A program made the translations under genes and the position numbers. A DNA stretch of 64,000 bases from Kofleriaceae bacterium (lineage in GTDB: Bacteria > Myxococcota_A > Polyangia > Haliangiales > Haliangiaceae), in assembly GCA_020633495.1 (NCBI GenBank), contig JACKDR010000008.1:236887-300886 (forward strand). The letters run 5' to 3'. Of this stretch, positions 1-7,976 are shown one piece after another (position 1 is the stretch's first letter; every line of letters starts with the position of its first letter). A model generated the notes under the pieces. That model was not told the origin of the DNA. It worked only from the letters and a program-made list of their open reading frames with translations, and did not search any database.

Positions 1-351
1 GTCACCGCGCGCAGCGGCAGCGTGACGTTCCAGGTGCCGTCGGCGTCGCGCAACCTCGACCAGCTCCAGCTCGCCACCTCCGGCTCGATGCGGATCACCC
101 GCGTCGAGGTGACCTACACCAGCGGCCGCAAGGGCACGTTCCTGGTCAAGCGTGGCCAGGACCTGCCGTCGACCCTCGACCTCGACCAGACCCGCGCCGT
201 TCGCTCGATCCGGATCACCTACGCCAACCCGGCGCGCGGTCGCGTCCGCGCCAGCACGATCGCGCTGACCGGCGTCGTCCACGCGACCCGTGACGGCGGC
301 GGTCGTGGCGGCAGCCGCGGCGGCGCCCACGGCACCGTGCGCATCTACTGA
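1..351 (+). CDS. C-terminal part of a hypothetical (probably exported) protein
   Basis: The frame is open from the first base of the window to a TGA at 349-351, so the start lies upstream. About 116 residues are visible. They alternate short hydrophobic and polar stretches, as in a beta-rich domain, and end in a Gly/Arg-rich tail (around RDGGGRGGSRGG) just before the stop. I do not recognise the family. The Gly-rich end and the lipoprotein gene downstream would suit an envelope protein, but that is inference. An ATG-like internal start could be forced at base 22 or later, but the upstream codons read equally well, so I treat it as a truncated gene. Confidence 0.6.
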   Translation, partial: VTARSGSVTFQVPSASRNLDQLQLATSGSMRITRVEVTYTSGRKGTFLVKRGQDLPSTLDLDQTRAVRSIRITYANPARGRVRASTIALTGVVHATRDGGGRGGSRGGAHGTVRIY

Positions 352-419
352 TCGCGGCGTCCGGCCCGTCGCGCCGGCCCCGGCTTGACAGCCGGGCGCC
401 GGCGCGCGCTGTTTCGGGG

Positions 420-1154
420 ATGACGCGCGCCCACCTGCCCGCCCTGCTGCTGGCCGTCGCCGCCTGCGGCGGCGGCGCCACGACCTCACCGTCGACCGGC
501 CCCGAGATCGCCAACCACCCGCCGACCGTGGCGACCGGCCCGGCGCCCCAGCTGGCCCGTGCCGAGCTCGACGGCGCCCCGTTCACCTGGACCGGCCTGC
601 CCGCGATCACCGCCGACGGCGCCGACCTCGTCGTGGCCGACGTCAGCGATGACGGCGCCCGCGCCAACCCGAACCTGTCGCTGATCGTCAAGGACCGCGC
701 CGACGCGGTGGTCGAGCGCCAGGTCATCCTCGATCCCGATCACCAGGACGGCGACTGGCGCACCGCGCTCACCGAGGCCAACCACTACCTCGACACCCTC
801 AACGCCACCCGCGACCTCCACCCGATGACCGCGATGGTCGACGATCCCGAGGCCGGCGTATCGACCGCGCGCGGCGCCGGCTACGACCTGGTCTGGGACG
901 AGACCCACGTCTACGTCCGCCGCGGCGACGACGTGATCGTCGATCGCGAGCAGCCGAGCTGGGCCACCGGGGTCAGCCCGGCGTGCGACCCGCAGGTCTC
1001 GCCCACCGGCGGCGCCGACTGGACCTGGCCGTCGCGCATCGAGGGCGCGTGGATCGACGCCGAGCGCAAGGTCGTGCTGTTCCGGCTCGTGTTCCTCGGC
1101 AGCGACGCCTGCTGGGAGCCGGACGGCGCCTTCCACGTCGTCGGCTGGGAGTAG
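420..1154 (+). CDS. Hypothetical lipoprotein
   Basis: This 244-residue protein has a short hydrophobic leader ending in a lipobox (VAAC, Cys16) followed by a Gly/Thr/Ser/Pro linker, so it should be lipidated and anchored in the envelope. The mature part is acidic and contains three further Cys residues in the C-terminal third, which could form disulphides in the periplasm. No known domain is recognised. The ATG at 420 places the leader correctly and is the natural start. It converges on the outer-membrane-type gene that ends 13 bases further on. Confidence 0.75.
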   Translation: MTRAHLPALLLAVAACGGGATTSPSTGPEIANHPPTVATGPAPQLARAELDGAPFTWTGLPAITADGADLVVADVSDDGARANPNLSLIVKDRADAVVERQVILDPDHQDGDWRTALTEANHYLDTLNATRDLHPMTAMVDDPEAGVSTARGAGYDLVWDETHVYVRRGDDVIVDREQPSWATGVSPACDPQVSPTGGADWTWPSRIEGAWIDAERKVVLFRLVFLGSDACWEPDGAFHVVGWE

Positions 1155-1166
1155 GCCCCGCCGCAG

Positions 1167-2222
1167 CTACAGCACGAGGCGCAGGCCGAACGCGACGCTC
1201 GCCGAGCGGACCGGCATGAAGTTGAGCTGGACGAAGGTCTTGAGCTTCCAGAAGTTGGCCTGGACGCCGGCGAGGACGCGGCCCTCGCCGGTCGACGGGC
1301 CGTGCTCGCCGGTGACCTGGACCTGCGCGGTGCCCATGTTGACCTCGGCGCCGTCGCTGGGCCGGATCGCGGTCATCGTGCCGTCGAGGTCGGCGTCGAG
1401 GCTGGCCTTGCCGAGCTGGACGTCGATGCCGCCGCCGGCGTAGACGCTGAGGAAGTAGAGCAGGCGCAGCGAGGTCGTGGCCTCGAGCGGCACCACCACC
1501 GCGGTGGTCGACAGCGCGAACGTGCCCTGCGCGGCCAGCGTGACGTCGCTCGAGCCGCTGGTGCCGCCGAGGGTGAAGCCGGTCTCGAGCGCGTCGCCGC
1601 TGTCGAGCGAGAACGCCCACCGCGACATCTCGACGCCGGCGGTGACGTCGAAGCCGCCCCACTGCAGCACCAGCGCCTTCTTGCCGCGGGTCGGGCTGAA
1701 GAACTTGTACTGGGCGTGGGCGCCGACGCTGGTGATCGAGCCGGTGAGCTTGTCGAGGCTGCCGCTGCGGTAGAAGGCGTTGCCGTAGATCGTGAGCTGC
1801 GGCAGATCCCAGCGGCTGAAGTTGAGGCCGCCCATCAGCGCCAGGTTGGGCGCGACGCCGGCGACCGGGTGGTCGGCGCCGGCCTCGTCCTGGCCGAGGT
1901 CGCCGACCGCGACCGCGACGTTGCCCGACACGCCCAGCATCAGGCCGTCGGCGTTGGCGGCGTAGTCGACGCCGATGCCGCGGTTGGAGAACGAGGTCGC
2001 GTCGGCGAACGCGCGCAGGAAGTCGTCGACGCGGTTGACGTCGTAGGCCTCGGCGATCGCGTCCTCGGTGTCCTGCTGGAGCTGGGTCACCGAGATGCCG
2101 AGCGCGTTGGCCAGGTCCTGGCCGTCCTGGGTCAGCGTGATCGTGACGGTGCCCTGGGCGGCGGCGACCCCGGGGACCGCGAGAGCGGCGGCCACGACCG
2201 CCGCGACGAGGACGTGCTTCAT
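1167..2222 (-). CDS. Exported outer-membrane-type beta-rich protein
   Basis: The 351-residue product starts with a clean signal peptide (Lys-His, a long Ala/Val core and an AAAQG-like cleavage site around residue 22). After a short helical segment (residues about 30-70) the rest is Gly-rich, with alternating hydrophobic and aromatic residues and many predicted beta strands, ending in the hydrophobic residue pattern typical of outer-membrane barrels (final Leu-Val-Leu). Function unknown; a porin-like or structural barrel is the most that can be said. The frame stays open upstream, but that extension is Arg/Pro-rich shadow coding, so the ATG at 2222 before the signal peptide is chosen. Confidence 0.75.
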   Translation of the reverse strand: MKHVLVAAVVAAALAVPGVAAAQGTVTITLTQDGQDLANALGISVTQLQQDTEDAIAEAYDVNRVDDFLRAFADATSFSNRGIGVDYAANADGLMLGVSGNVAVAVGDLGQDEAGADHPVAGVAPNLALMGGLNFSRWDLPQLTIYGNAFYRSGSLDKLTGSITSVGAHAQYKFFSPTRGKKALVLQWGGFDVTAGVEMSRWAFSLDSGDALETGFTLGGTSGSSDVTLAAQGTFALSTTAVVVPLEATTSLRLLYFLSVYAGGGIDVQLGKASLDADLDGTMTAIRPSDGAEVNMGTAQVQVTGEHGPSTGEGRVLAGVQANFWKLKTFVQLNFMPVRSASVAFGLRLVL

Positions 2223-2287
2223 GTCGATCCAGCGTACACCGGACCGCGCCGGCCTGGCCGACGACCTCGCGGGAGCGACGCGCCGGT

Positions 2288-3244
2288 TCAGGCGCCGGCG
2301 ATGAACAGGTGCAGGGACGGCAGCGCGCCGGCGGCCCCGGGCGGCCACGGCCGGACGTCGATCAACGCGATCGCCTCGGTCCGCCGGCCCGGCTCGATGT
2401 CGTAGACGAGCTGGCGGGTCGCCGCGTACGCCATCGCCATGCCGATGCCGGCGCCGGCGCCCTCGGCGCGGACGTTGCCGACGCGGCGGGTGCACTTGGC
2501 GACGTAGCGGACGACGGTCGCGGCGTCGAGGCTGCCGAACCGATCGGTGACCTCGATCGCGAGGTAGCGGCCGTCGCAGCCCCAGCGGACCCGCGGCCGC
2601 TCGCGGCCGACCAGGGGCCGCTCGTCGGCGCGCGACACCTCGCGCAGGTAGTGGCGGCCGTCGTCGTCGATCGGCGCGTTGTAGATCGCGTTGAAGATCA
2701 GCTCGTCCGCGGCCAGCAGCGCCGACGCCTGGTGGCGGCGGCCCAGGCACATGTCCTCGAGCCCCTGCGCCAGGTCGTCGATGACGCGCTGGCGATCCGA
2801 GGTCGAGCGGACGTCGGTGTCGCGGACGATCGCGCCCCACCCCAGGTACTTCTCGAGGCCGAACAGATCGCGGCGCAGCAGCTTGGCCGCGGTGACCGCG
2901 AGCTCCTCGGCCTGGACCGGCATGGTCGAGGTCACCAGGTGCTCGAGCCCGGCGAACCCGAAGACCTCCTCGCCGGTCACCGCCGGGTCGTCGTGGACGA
3001 TGACGACGTCGGCGCAGCCCTGGACGCGCGCGTGCTCGAGCATCAGCTCGCCGGCGTCGGTGGCGCGGACCCGGCTCGCCATGACGATCAGCGACGGCGT
3101 GCCGTCGCGCAGCGCCAGGCGAGCGTCGTCGATCAGGTCGAGGACGACGACCGTGCGCAAGGTCGCGGCCAGCACGCGCTGCAGCGCGCGCTGGGCCTTC
3201 CGGTCGGGATGCACCACCAGGATGGAGCCATCGAGCTCCGCCAT
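2288..3244 (-). CDS. Receiver-like protein with GHKL (HATPase_c) ATP-binding domain
   Basis: Of 318 residues, the first ~120 resemble a response-regulator receiver fold (ILVVHPD at the start, alternating beta/alpha). The usual phospho-acceptor Asp is not seen at the end of beta-3, where the sequence reads IVMASRV. The C-terminal half carries a histidine-kinase-type ATP site: an N-box-like ADELIFNAIYNA around residue 180 and a Gly-rich lid AEGAGAGIGMAMA near residue 275. No dimerisation/phospho-His domain is seen, so it may act like an anti-sigma/RsbW-type ATPase or as a partner protein. This is inference. The ATG at 3244 starts exactly at the receiver fold. A divergent lipoprotein gene starts 117 bases away. 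Confidence 0.7.
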   Translation of the reverse strand: MAELDGSILVVHPDRKAQRALQRVLAATLRTVVVLDLIDDARLALRDGTPSLIVMASRVRATDAGELMLEHARVQGCADVVIVHDDPAVTGEEVFGFAGLEHLVTSTMPVQAEELAVTAAKLLRRDLFGLEKYLGWGAIVRDTDVRSTSDRQRVIDDLAQGLEDMCLGRRHQASALLAADELIFNAIYNAPIDDDGRHYLREVSRADERPLVGRERPRVRWGCDGRYLAIEVTDRFGSLDAATVVRYVAKCTRRVGNVRAEGAGAGIGMAMAYAATRQLVYDIEPGRRTEAIALIDVRPWPPGAAGALPSLHLFIAGA

Positions 3245-3360
3245 CTGCGGCGATGGTAGCGTATCCACCGGGTCGACGACCAAGCGACGTCGGCGACGCC
3301 GCGGATGGCGGGGCCCGCGGCGGTTGCCAGGCCCCGGGGCGCCTCGTATAGGATCGACGC

Positions 3361-4044
3361 ATGGGCAACTCGCCGGGGTCGATGCTCGTGATCGTGGTGC
3401 TGGTGGCGGCCGGCGCGTGTTCCAAGAGCGACAAGGGGGCGACCGCGGGCCCCGCCGCGGACGTGCCCGGCGCCGGCGCAGCGTCCGGGTCGACGAAGTC
3501 CGGCGCGGCGACGACGACGGAGACGACGCCGCCACCGACCACGACCGGCGACGATCCGACCGGCGACGACCCGACCGGCGACGATCCGACCGGCGACGAC
3601 CCGACCGGCGACGATCCGACCGGCGACGAGGTCGTCGATGACGACCCGCCGGGCCCAGGCGAGGACCCCGCGGCCCAGGCCGCGGGGCCGGGGGGGGACC
3701 ATCCGGCGGCGGTGACGATCGGGCGGCGCTTCGACGCGCGGGAGGACAACGCCGCTGCCGAGCCGGCGATGTTCTCGCAGGACGGCGACTTCCTCATGTG
3801 GAACGACCGCTGCGGGCTCTACGCCGACACCGGCACCAACGCCCTCTACGTCGTCTGCGACGGCGAGGTCAAGTCGTCGCCGATCCGCACCTCCGAGGAG
3901 GTCGCCGACGTCATGCGGCAGGTGAGCGCGCAGTCGCGCGCAGGCCACGACGCCACCCAGGACATCATCAACAACTACCCCACCGGCGGCAGCGGCAAGC
4001 GCGACCACTTCGACGACCAGGGCAACTTCAAGGGCAACTGGTAG
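3361..4044 (+). CDS. Hypothetical lipoprotein with GDDPT repeats
   Basis: A 227-residue protein with an N-terminal hydrophobic leader and a Cys at residue 20 (AAGACSK), consistent with a lipoprotein. Residues ~60-90 consist of a five-residue repeat (GDDPT) encoded by a 15-bp tandem repeat, forming an acidic, extended linker. The C-terminal ~110 residues hold two Cys residues (DRCGLY and VVCDGE) and an Asn/Gly-rich end. No enzymatic motif is recognised. The linker would hold the C-terminal module away from the membrane. Start chosen because the ATG directly precedes the leader. Confidence 0.75.
   Translation: MGNSPGSMLVIVVLVAAGACSKSDKGATAGPAADVPGAGAASGSTKSGAATTTETTPPPTTTGDDPTGDDPTGDDPTGDDPTGDDPTGDEVVDDDPPGPGEDPAAQAAGPGGDHPAAVTIGRRFDAREDNAAAEPAMFSQDGDFLMWNDRCGLYADTGTNALYVVCDGEVKSSPIRTSEEVADVMRQVSAQSRAGHDATQDIINNYPTGGSGKRDHFDDQGNFKGNW
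3543..3629 (+). repeat. 15-bp tandem repeat inside lipoprotein gene
   Basis: Nearly six copies of a 15-bp unit (gaccggcgacgatcc) run head to tail. Successive units alternate T and C at position 13, giving a 30-bp higher-order period. The unit is a multiple of three and encodes GDDPT, so copy-number change would lengthen or shorten the linker without breaking the frame. Confidence 0.9.
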
Positions 4045-4099
4045 CGCCGCCTCGCGTCGCTGGCGGTGCGCCGGCGACGCGCGCTGCTATGGTGCCCGC

Positions 4100-4885
4100 G
4101 TGCCCTCCCTGCCCTACGCCCACCACGTCGAGCACGGCATGTTCGTCCGGTCCCGGCCGGGCCCGGCCGGCGCGCCCACGCTGGTCTGGCTGCACGGCCT
4201 CGGCGAGTCGGGGCGCTGCTTCGAGGCCGTCGCCGGCCACCCGGCGCTCGACGCCACGACCGCGCTGATCCCCGACCTGCCCGGCTACGGCCGCAGCGCG
4301 TGGCCGGCGTCGCCGCTCGGCCTCGAGGTGGTGGCCGATCTGCTGGCGGTGTGGCTGCGCGGCCGCGGCGGCGCCCGGCCGATCGTCGTCGGCCACTCGA
4401 TGGGCGGCGTCCTGGCGGTGCTGCTCGCCGAGCGCCACCCCGACGTCGTCGCCCAGGTCGTCGACGTCGACGGCAACGTCTCGATCGGCGACTGCAGCTT
4501 CAGCGGCCGCGCCGCCCGCCTCGACGTCGACGCCTTCGTCGACGGCGGCTTCGCCGACCTGCGCGGGTTCGTGTGGGACGGCGGCGCCACCTCGGAGGCG
4601 CTGCGCGGCTACCACGCCAGCATGTGCTTCGCCGATCCGCGCACGTTCCACCGCCACGCCCGCGAGCTGGTCGAGCTCAGCGAGCCCGAGACCATGGCGG
4701 TCCGCCTCGCCCACCTGCCGGTGCCGGTCACCTACGTCGCCGGCGCGCCCGACGGCGCGTGCGCCCGGTCGCGCGAGCTGCTCGACGGCGCCGGGGTCGC
4801 GACGATCGAGATCGCGCCCGCCGGGCACTGGCCGTTCATCGATCAGCCCGGCGTGTTCGCCGGCGCGGTCGCGACGCTGCTGTAG
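4100..4885 (+). CDS. Alpha/beta-hydrolase fold protein
   Basis: A 261-residue single-domain hydrolase. The oxyanion-hole region HGLGESG lies near residue 31, the nucleophile elbow GHSMGG near residue 100 (Ser), and the catalytic His in AGHWPFID near residue 240. The acidic partner may be the Asp in AGAPDG. This is the arrangement of MhpC/BioH-type esterases and C-C hydrolases; the substrate cannot be told. The GTG at 4100 is used as start because no in-frame ATG lies close upstream and the fold begins soon after. It ends 9 bases before a convergent GFA-family gene. Confidence 0.85.
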   Translation: MPSLPYAHHVEHGMFVRSRPGPAGAPTLVWLHGLGESGRCFEAVAGHPALDATTALIPDLPGYGRSAWPASPLGLEVVADLLAVWLRGRGGARPIVVGHSMGGVLAVLLAERHPDVVAQVVDVDGNVSIGDCSFSGRAARLDVDAFVDGGFADLRGFVWDGGATSEALRGYHASMCFADPRTFHRHARELVELSEPETMAVRLAHLPVPVTYVAGAPDGACARSRELLDGAGVATIEIAPAGHWPFIDQPGVFAGAVATLL

Positions 4886-4894
4886 CGCGGGCGG

Positions 4895-5308
4895 TCAGCC
4901 CGGCGGCAGCTCGTCGAAGGTCTCGAGCTCGGCGGCGTGGGCGTACCAGGGCGCGCGCGACGCGAAGTGGATGTTGAGCTCCGGCCGCAGGCCCGGGTCG
5001 TCGTCGAGGGCGCCGGCCGGGATCAGCACCGACGCGCCGGTGCGCGCCAGCCACGGCATCGGCGAGCCGCACACCGTGCAGAAGGCGTTGCTCCAGCGCG
5101 GCGCGGTCGGCAGGCGGAAGACCCGCACCAGCTCCTCGCCGCGCTCCCACGCGAACTGCGCCGCCGGCACGAACAGGTTGGCGGCGTGCGCCGAGCCGGT
5201 GCGCTTGCGGCAGCGCGAGCAGTGGCAGTACGGGAAGCGCGTGAACGGACCATCGACGCGGAACGCGACGGCGCCGCACACGCAGGAGCCGTGGCAGGTG
5301 GTGGTCAT
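4895..5308 (-). CDS. GFA-family (CENP-V/Gfa) zinc-binding protein
   Basis: This 137-residue protein has the full cysteine pattern of the glutathione-dependent formaldehyde-activating enzyme family: CVCGA near the N terminus, CHCSRCRKRTGS around residues 28-39, and CTVCGSP near residue 78. These bind two zinc ions in characterised members. The family name covers proteins that do not necessarily act on formaldehyde, so only the fold is assigned. Length is typical. Convergent with the upstream hydrolase gene. Confidence 0.9.
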   Translation of the reverse strand: MTTTCHGSCVCGAVAFRVDGPFTRFPYCHCSRCRKRTGSAHAANLFVPAAQFAWERGEELVRVFRLPTAPRWSNAFCTVCGSPMPWLARTGASVLIPAGALDDDPGLRPELNIHFASRAPWYAHAAELETFDELPPG

Positions 5309-5348
5309 GGCCGCGACCGTAGCAGGCGGCGGCGCGGCGCGGGGTCCG

Positions 5349-6194
5349 CTACTCGCGGCCGCCGGCGATCAGCGCGGCCTCGACGGTGCGGGCCACCGCG
5401 TCGTCGATCGAGGTCGCGGCGCGCCAGCCCAGGCGCTCGTGGGTGCGCGTCATGTCGAAGACGTAGCGCATCTGCTCGCCGTCGCGGTACGGCACCGCGC
5501 CGGCGTCGAGCAGCGGCATCAGGTCGACGCCCAGGTGCCGGCTGGTCTCCTCGACGACCTTGGTCACGACGTCGATCACCGGGACCTCGACGCCGCGGCC
5601 GACGTTGTAGGTCCCGGCCGGGGCGCCGTCGTCGAGGCAGCGCGCGATCAGCTCGACCGCGTCGTCGACGTAGAGGACGTCGCGGGTCTGGTCGCCGCGG
5701 GTCATGGGGAAGCGACGCCGCGACATCAGCGCGTTGAGCAGCGCCGGCACCAGCATCGCGCCCTTCTGGCCGGGGCCGAAGACGACGCCCATGCGCAGCA
5801 GGTAGGCGCCGACGCCGAGCCGCGCGGCGGCGTCGCGCACCGCCTCCTCGCCGGCGATCTTGGCCCGCGAGTACGGCGACGTGCCGCGCAGCGGCCGGTC
5901 CTCGTCGAACGGCACGTCCTGCAGGCCGTAGGCCTCGCCGGAGCCGAGGTAGACGAAGCGGGTCGCGCCCGACGCCTCGAGGACGCGCACCGGCGCCTCG
6001 ACGTGGACGCCGACGCCCTCCTCGAACCGCGACACCCGGCCGCCGGCCGCCCACACGACCGCGTCGGCGCCGCCGGCGGCGAGCAACTCGGTGTCGCCGC
6101 GGCTGCCGATCAGGACCTCGTGGCCCCGCTCGAGGAGAGTCTCGGCGACGCGCCGGCCGATGAAGCCGTGGCCGCCCGCCACGAGGACGCGCAT
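5349..6194 (-). CDS. NAD(P)-dependent sugar epimerase/dehydratase
   Basis: An extended short-chain dehydrogenase of 281 residues. The nucleotide-binding motif GGHGFIG is at residues 7-13, the Ser/Thr strand YLGSGEAYG near residue 95, and the catalytic YSRAK (Tyr-x-x-x-Lys) near residue 120. It belongs to the UDP-glucose 4-epimerase-like group that remodels nucleotide sugars. The next two genes downstream of the same promoter direction (GT2 and methyltransferase lie upstream on this strand) suggest a role in surface polysaccharide synthesis. The ATG at 6194 opens directly on the Rossmann strand; the open frame upstream is shadow of the GT2 gene. Confidence 0.88.
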   Translation of the reverse strand: MRVLVAGGHGFIGRRVAETLLERGHEVLIGSRGDTELLAAGGADAVVWAAGGRVSRFEEGVGVHVEAPVRVLEASGATRFVYLGSGEAYGLQDVPFDEDRPLRGTSPYSRAKIAGEEAVRDAAARLGVGAYLLRMGVVFGPGQKGAMLVPALLNALMSRRRFPMTRGDQTRDVLYVDDAVELIARCLDDGAPAGTYNVGRGVEVPVIDVVTKVVEETSRHLGVDLMPLLDAGAVPYRDGEQMRYVFDMTRTHERLGWRAATSIDDAVARTVEAALIAGGRE

Positions 6195-6223
6195 GCTGTC
6201 TCTTACCAGACCGCGACCGCCGC

Positions 6224-7216
6224 CTACAACCGCGGCTCGTGCTGGAGTGGCCCCGACCGGACCCGACGTACCACCTCGGCGCCCAGCCACCAGGTCCACA
6301 GGAGCGGCAGCGCCAGCGCGAACCACACCAGGGTCCAGGCCTTGCGCAGCCCGCCCGGGTGGCCGTGGCTGTCGTCGATGACCCAGTCGGCGGTGATCCA
6401 GTACAGCAGGAACACGTACGCCGGCTGCAGCAGCCAGTACTTCCACGGGAAGTAGTGGCCGACGATCCGGTGCAGGAACTGGAAGTGGCGGCGCGCCACC
6501 GTCGTCGTGCCCAGGTAGCGCTTGCCCATGCCGCCCGGGATGTCGAGCCGGCGCTGCATCGTGCACGCCGGGTCGAACAGGATGTACTCGTCGGGGCGCA
6601 TCCGGGCCCGCAGCCGGTACGCGAACGACACCTCGTCCTCGACCGGCGTGCACTCGTCCCACAGCCCGGCGCGCGCGATCGCCGACCGCCGGATCGACGC
6701 GTTGCCGCCGACCACCGAGTGGACCCGCTTCTTGACGTTGACCTTGCTGTACGGCCGCTGCCAGCCCAGCCACGACAGGCTCATGACGTTGCGCTCGGCG
6801 CGCGCCATGTTGCCGTACGGCGGATCGCGGTCGCCCTCGACGATGGCGCGGCCGTTGACCGCGACGCAGTTCGGATCGACGTAGTTGGCGGCGTGCGACG
6901 CGATCCAGCGATCGTCGCCGGGCAGGTCGTCGTCGTCGATCAAGAGGACGATCTCGCCGCGCGCCGCGCGCACGCCCTCGTTGCGGGCGCGCGGGCCGCC
7001 CAGCGGCGGGAAGGTCAGGATCCGGACCCGCGGATCGGCGGCGAGCGCGGCGAGCCGGGCGCGGGCGTCGTCGGGCGCCTTGGTGGTCTGGTCGACCACG
7101 ACGACCTCGAAGTCGGCGTCGCGCTGGGCCAGGATCGCGGTCAACAGCTCGCACAGCGCCGGGTAGCGGTTGTACGACCGCACCACCACCGACACCTGCG
7201 GGGTCGCGTCGGCCAT
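6224..7216 (-). CDS. Family 2 glycosyltransferase
   Basis: A 330-residue inverting GT-A enzyme: start strand VSVVVRSYNR, the Gly/Pro-rich GGPRARNEG segment, and an acidic metal/nucleotide site LLIDDDDLPG near residue 100. A likely catalytic-base segment PVEDEVSFAYR sits near residue 205. The C-terminal ~90 residues are aromatic and hydrophobic (two probable membrane-associated helices around WLLQPAYVFLLYW), so the enzyme probably works at the inner membrane. Its ATG shares one base with the TGA of the methyltransferase gene upstream (TGATG), indicating translational coupling. Confidence 0.88.
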   Translation of the reverse strand: MADATPQVSVVVRSYNRYPALCELLTAILAQRDADFEVVVVDQTTKAPDDARARLAALAADPRVRILTFPPLGGPRARNEGVRAARGEIVLLIDDDDLPGDDRWIASHAANYVDPNCVAVNGRAIVEGDRDPPYGNMARAERNVMSLSWLGWQRPYSKVNVKKRVHSVVGGNASIRRSAIARAGLWDECTPVEDEVSFAYRLRARMRPDEYILFDPACTMQRRLDIPGGMGKRYLGTTTVARRHFQFLHRIVGHYFPWKYWLLQPAYVFLLYWITADWVIDDSHGHPGGLRKAWTLVWFALALPLLWTWWLGAEVVRRVRSGPLQHEPRL

Positions 7217-7905
7217 CACGTCGTGGCCGCGGCGTCGGCCGCGGCCGCGGGCGCCGCGTCGGCGGCGCCGGGCCGCACCTTGAGGCACCACAGGTAGTGG
7301 TACGGGTTCTCGGGGATGAAGCCGCGCTCGACGACGTCGAAGTGGCGGGCGAGGATCTTGGTGATCTTGCGCGCGCCCATGCCCTTGCCGAGCTCCCAGT
7401 AGTGCTCCGGGATGGGCTTGTCCTTCCACGGCAGCATGAACTTGTGGCCCAGGGTCAGGTGGTGGTCGCCCCACCAGAACGACCACCGCACCCGCAGGCC
7501 CCGGTACGGCAGCGAGATGAAGACGTGCGAGGTCGCGCGCCGGGCGATGTTGGCCAGGCAGGTCTCGAAGTCCTCGAACGGCAGGTGCTCGAGGACCTGG
7601 AACGCGCAGATCGCGTCGAAGGTCAGGCCGGCCGGCAGGGTGTCGTCGAGCCTGGTGATGTCGGCGACGTAGTCGACGCCGCGGCTGGCGTCGATGTCGA
7701 GGGTCTTGACGTCGACCCCGGCGTGGGTCAGGTAGCTGCGGAACACCCCCGAGCCGGGGCCGATCTCCAGCACCGAGGCCGGGCGGGCCCGCAGCACCAC
7801 GCGGAGCTGGTGCCAGTACGACATCCACCGCTCGCGGTCGTCGTACCGCTCGAAGTCGTAGTGGTCCGGCGTGACCTGGACCGGTCGCGGCGGGGCGTCC
7901 GACAC
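7216..7905 (-). CDS. Class I SAM-dependent methyltransferase
   Basis: About 229 residues with the SAM-binding motif I VLEIGPGSGVF, an acidic strand (TLDID) after it, and an AFQVLEHLP motif typical of UbiE/COQ5-like and polysaccharide-cluster methyltransferases. The substrate is probably a sugar or lipid-linked glycan, judged from the coupled GT2 gene downstream. The start is uncertain. The GTG at 7905 opens VSDAPPRPV, whereas a TTG at 7941 has a GGAG five bases before it and would add 12 residues. An Ala-rich tail ends the protein. Confidence 0.82.
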   Translation of the reverse strand: MSDAPPRPVQVTPDHYDFERYDDRERWMSYWHQLRVVLRARPASVLEIGPGSGVFRSYLTHAGVDVKTLDIDASRGVDYVADITRLDDTLPAGLTFDAICAFQVLEHLPFEDFETCLANIARRATSHVFISLPYRGLRVRWSFWWGDHHLTLGHKFMLPWKDKPIPEHYWELGKGMGARKITKILARHFDVVERGFIPENPYHYLWCLKVRPGAADAAPAAAADAAATT

Positions 7906-7976
7906 GGCGGCATGGGTACACCGGATCCCGGCGGCCAGCAAGCCGGCTCCGATGACACCGCGACCGCCGCCGTGAT

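Noticed and set aside
3543..3629. Possible CRISPR or iteron array
   Set aside because: Contiguous 15-bp units inside a coding region with no spacer; no replication genes nearby.
1167..3797. A single long minus-strand gene covering the barrel and the receiver/ATPase region
   Set aside because: Only the first ~350 residues before the stop read as a protein with signal peptide; the rest is Arg/Pro/Gly-rich, opposite or out of phase with the real receiver/ATPase gene.
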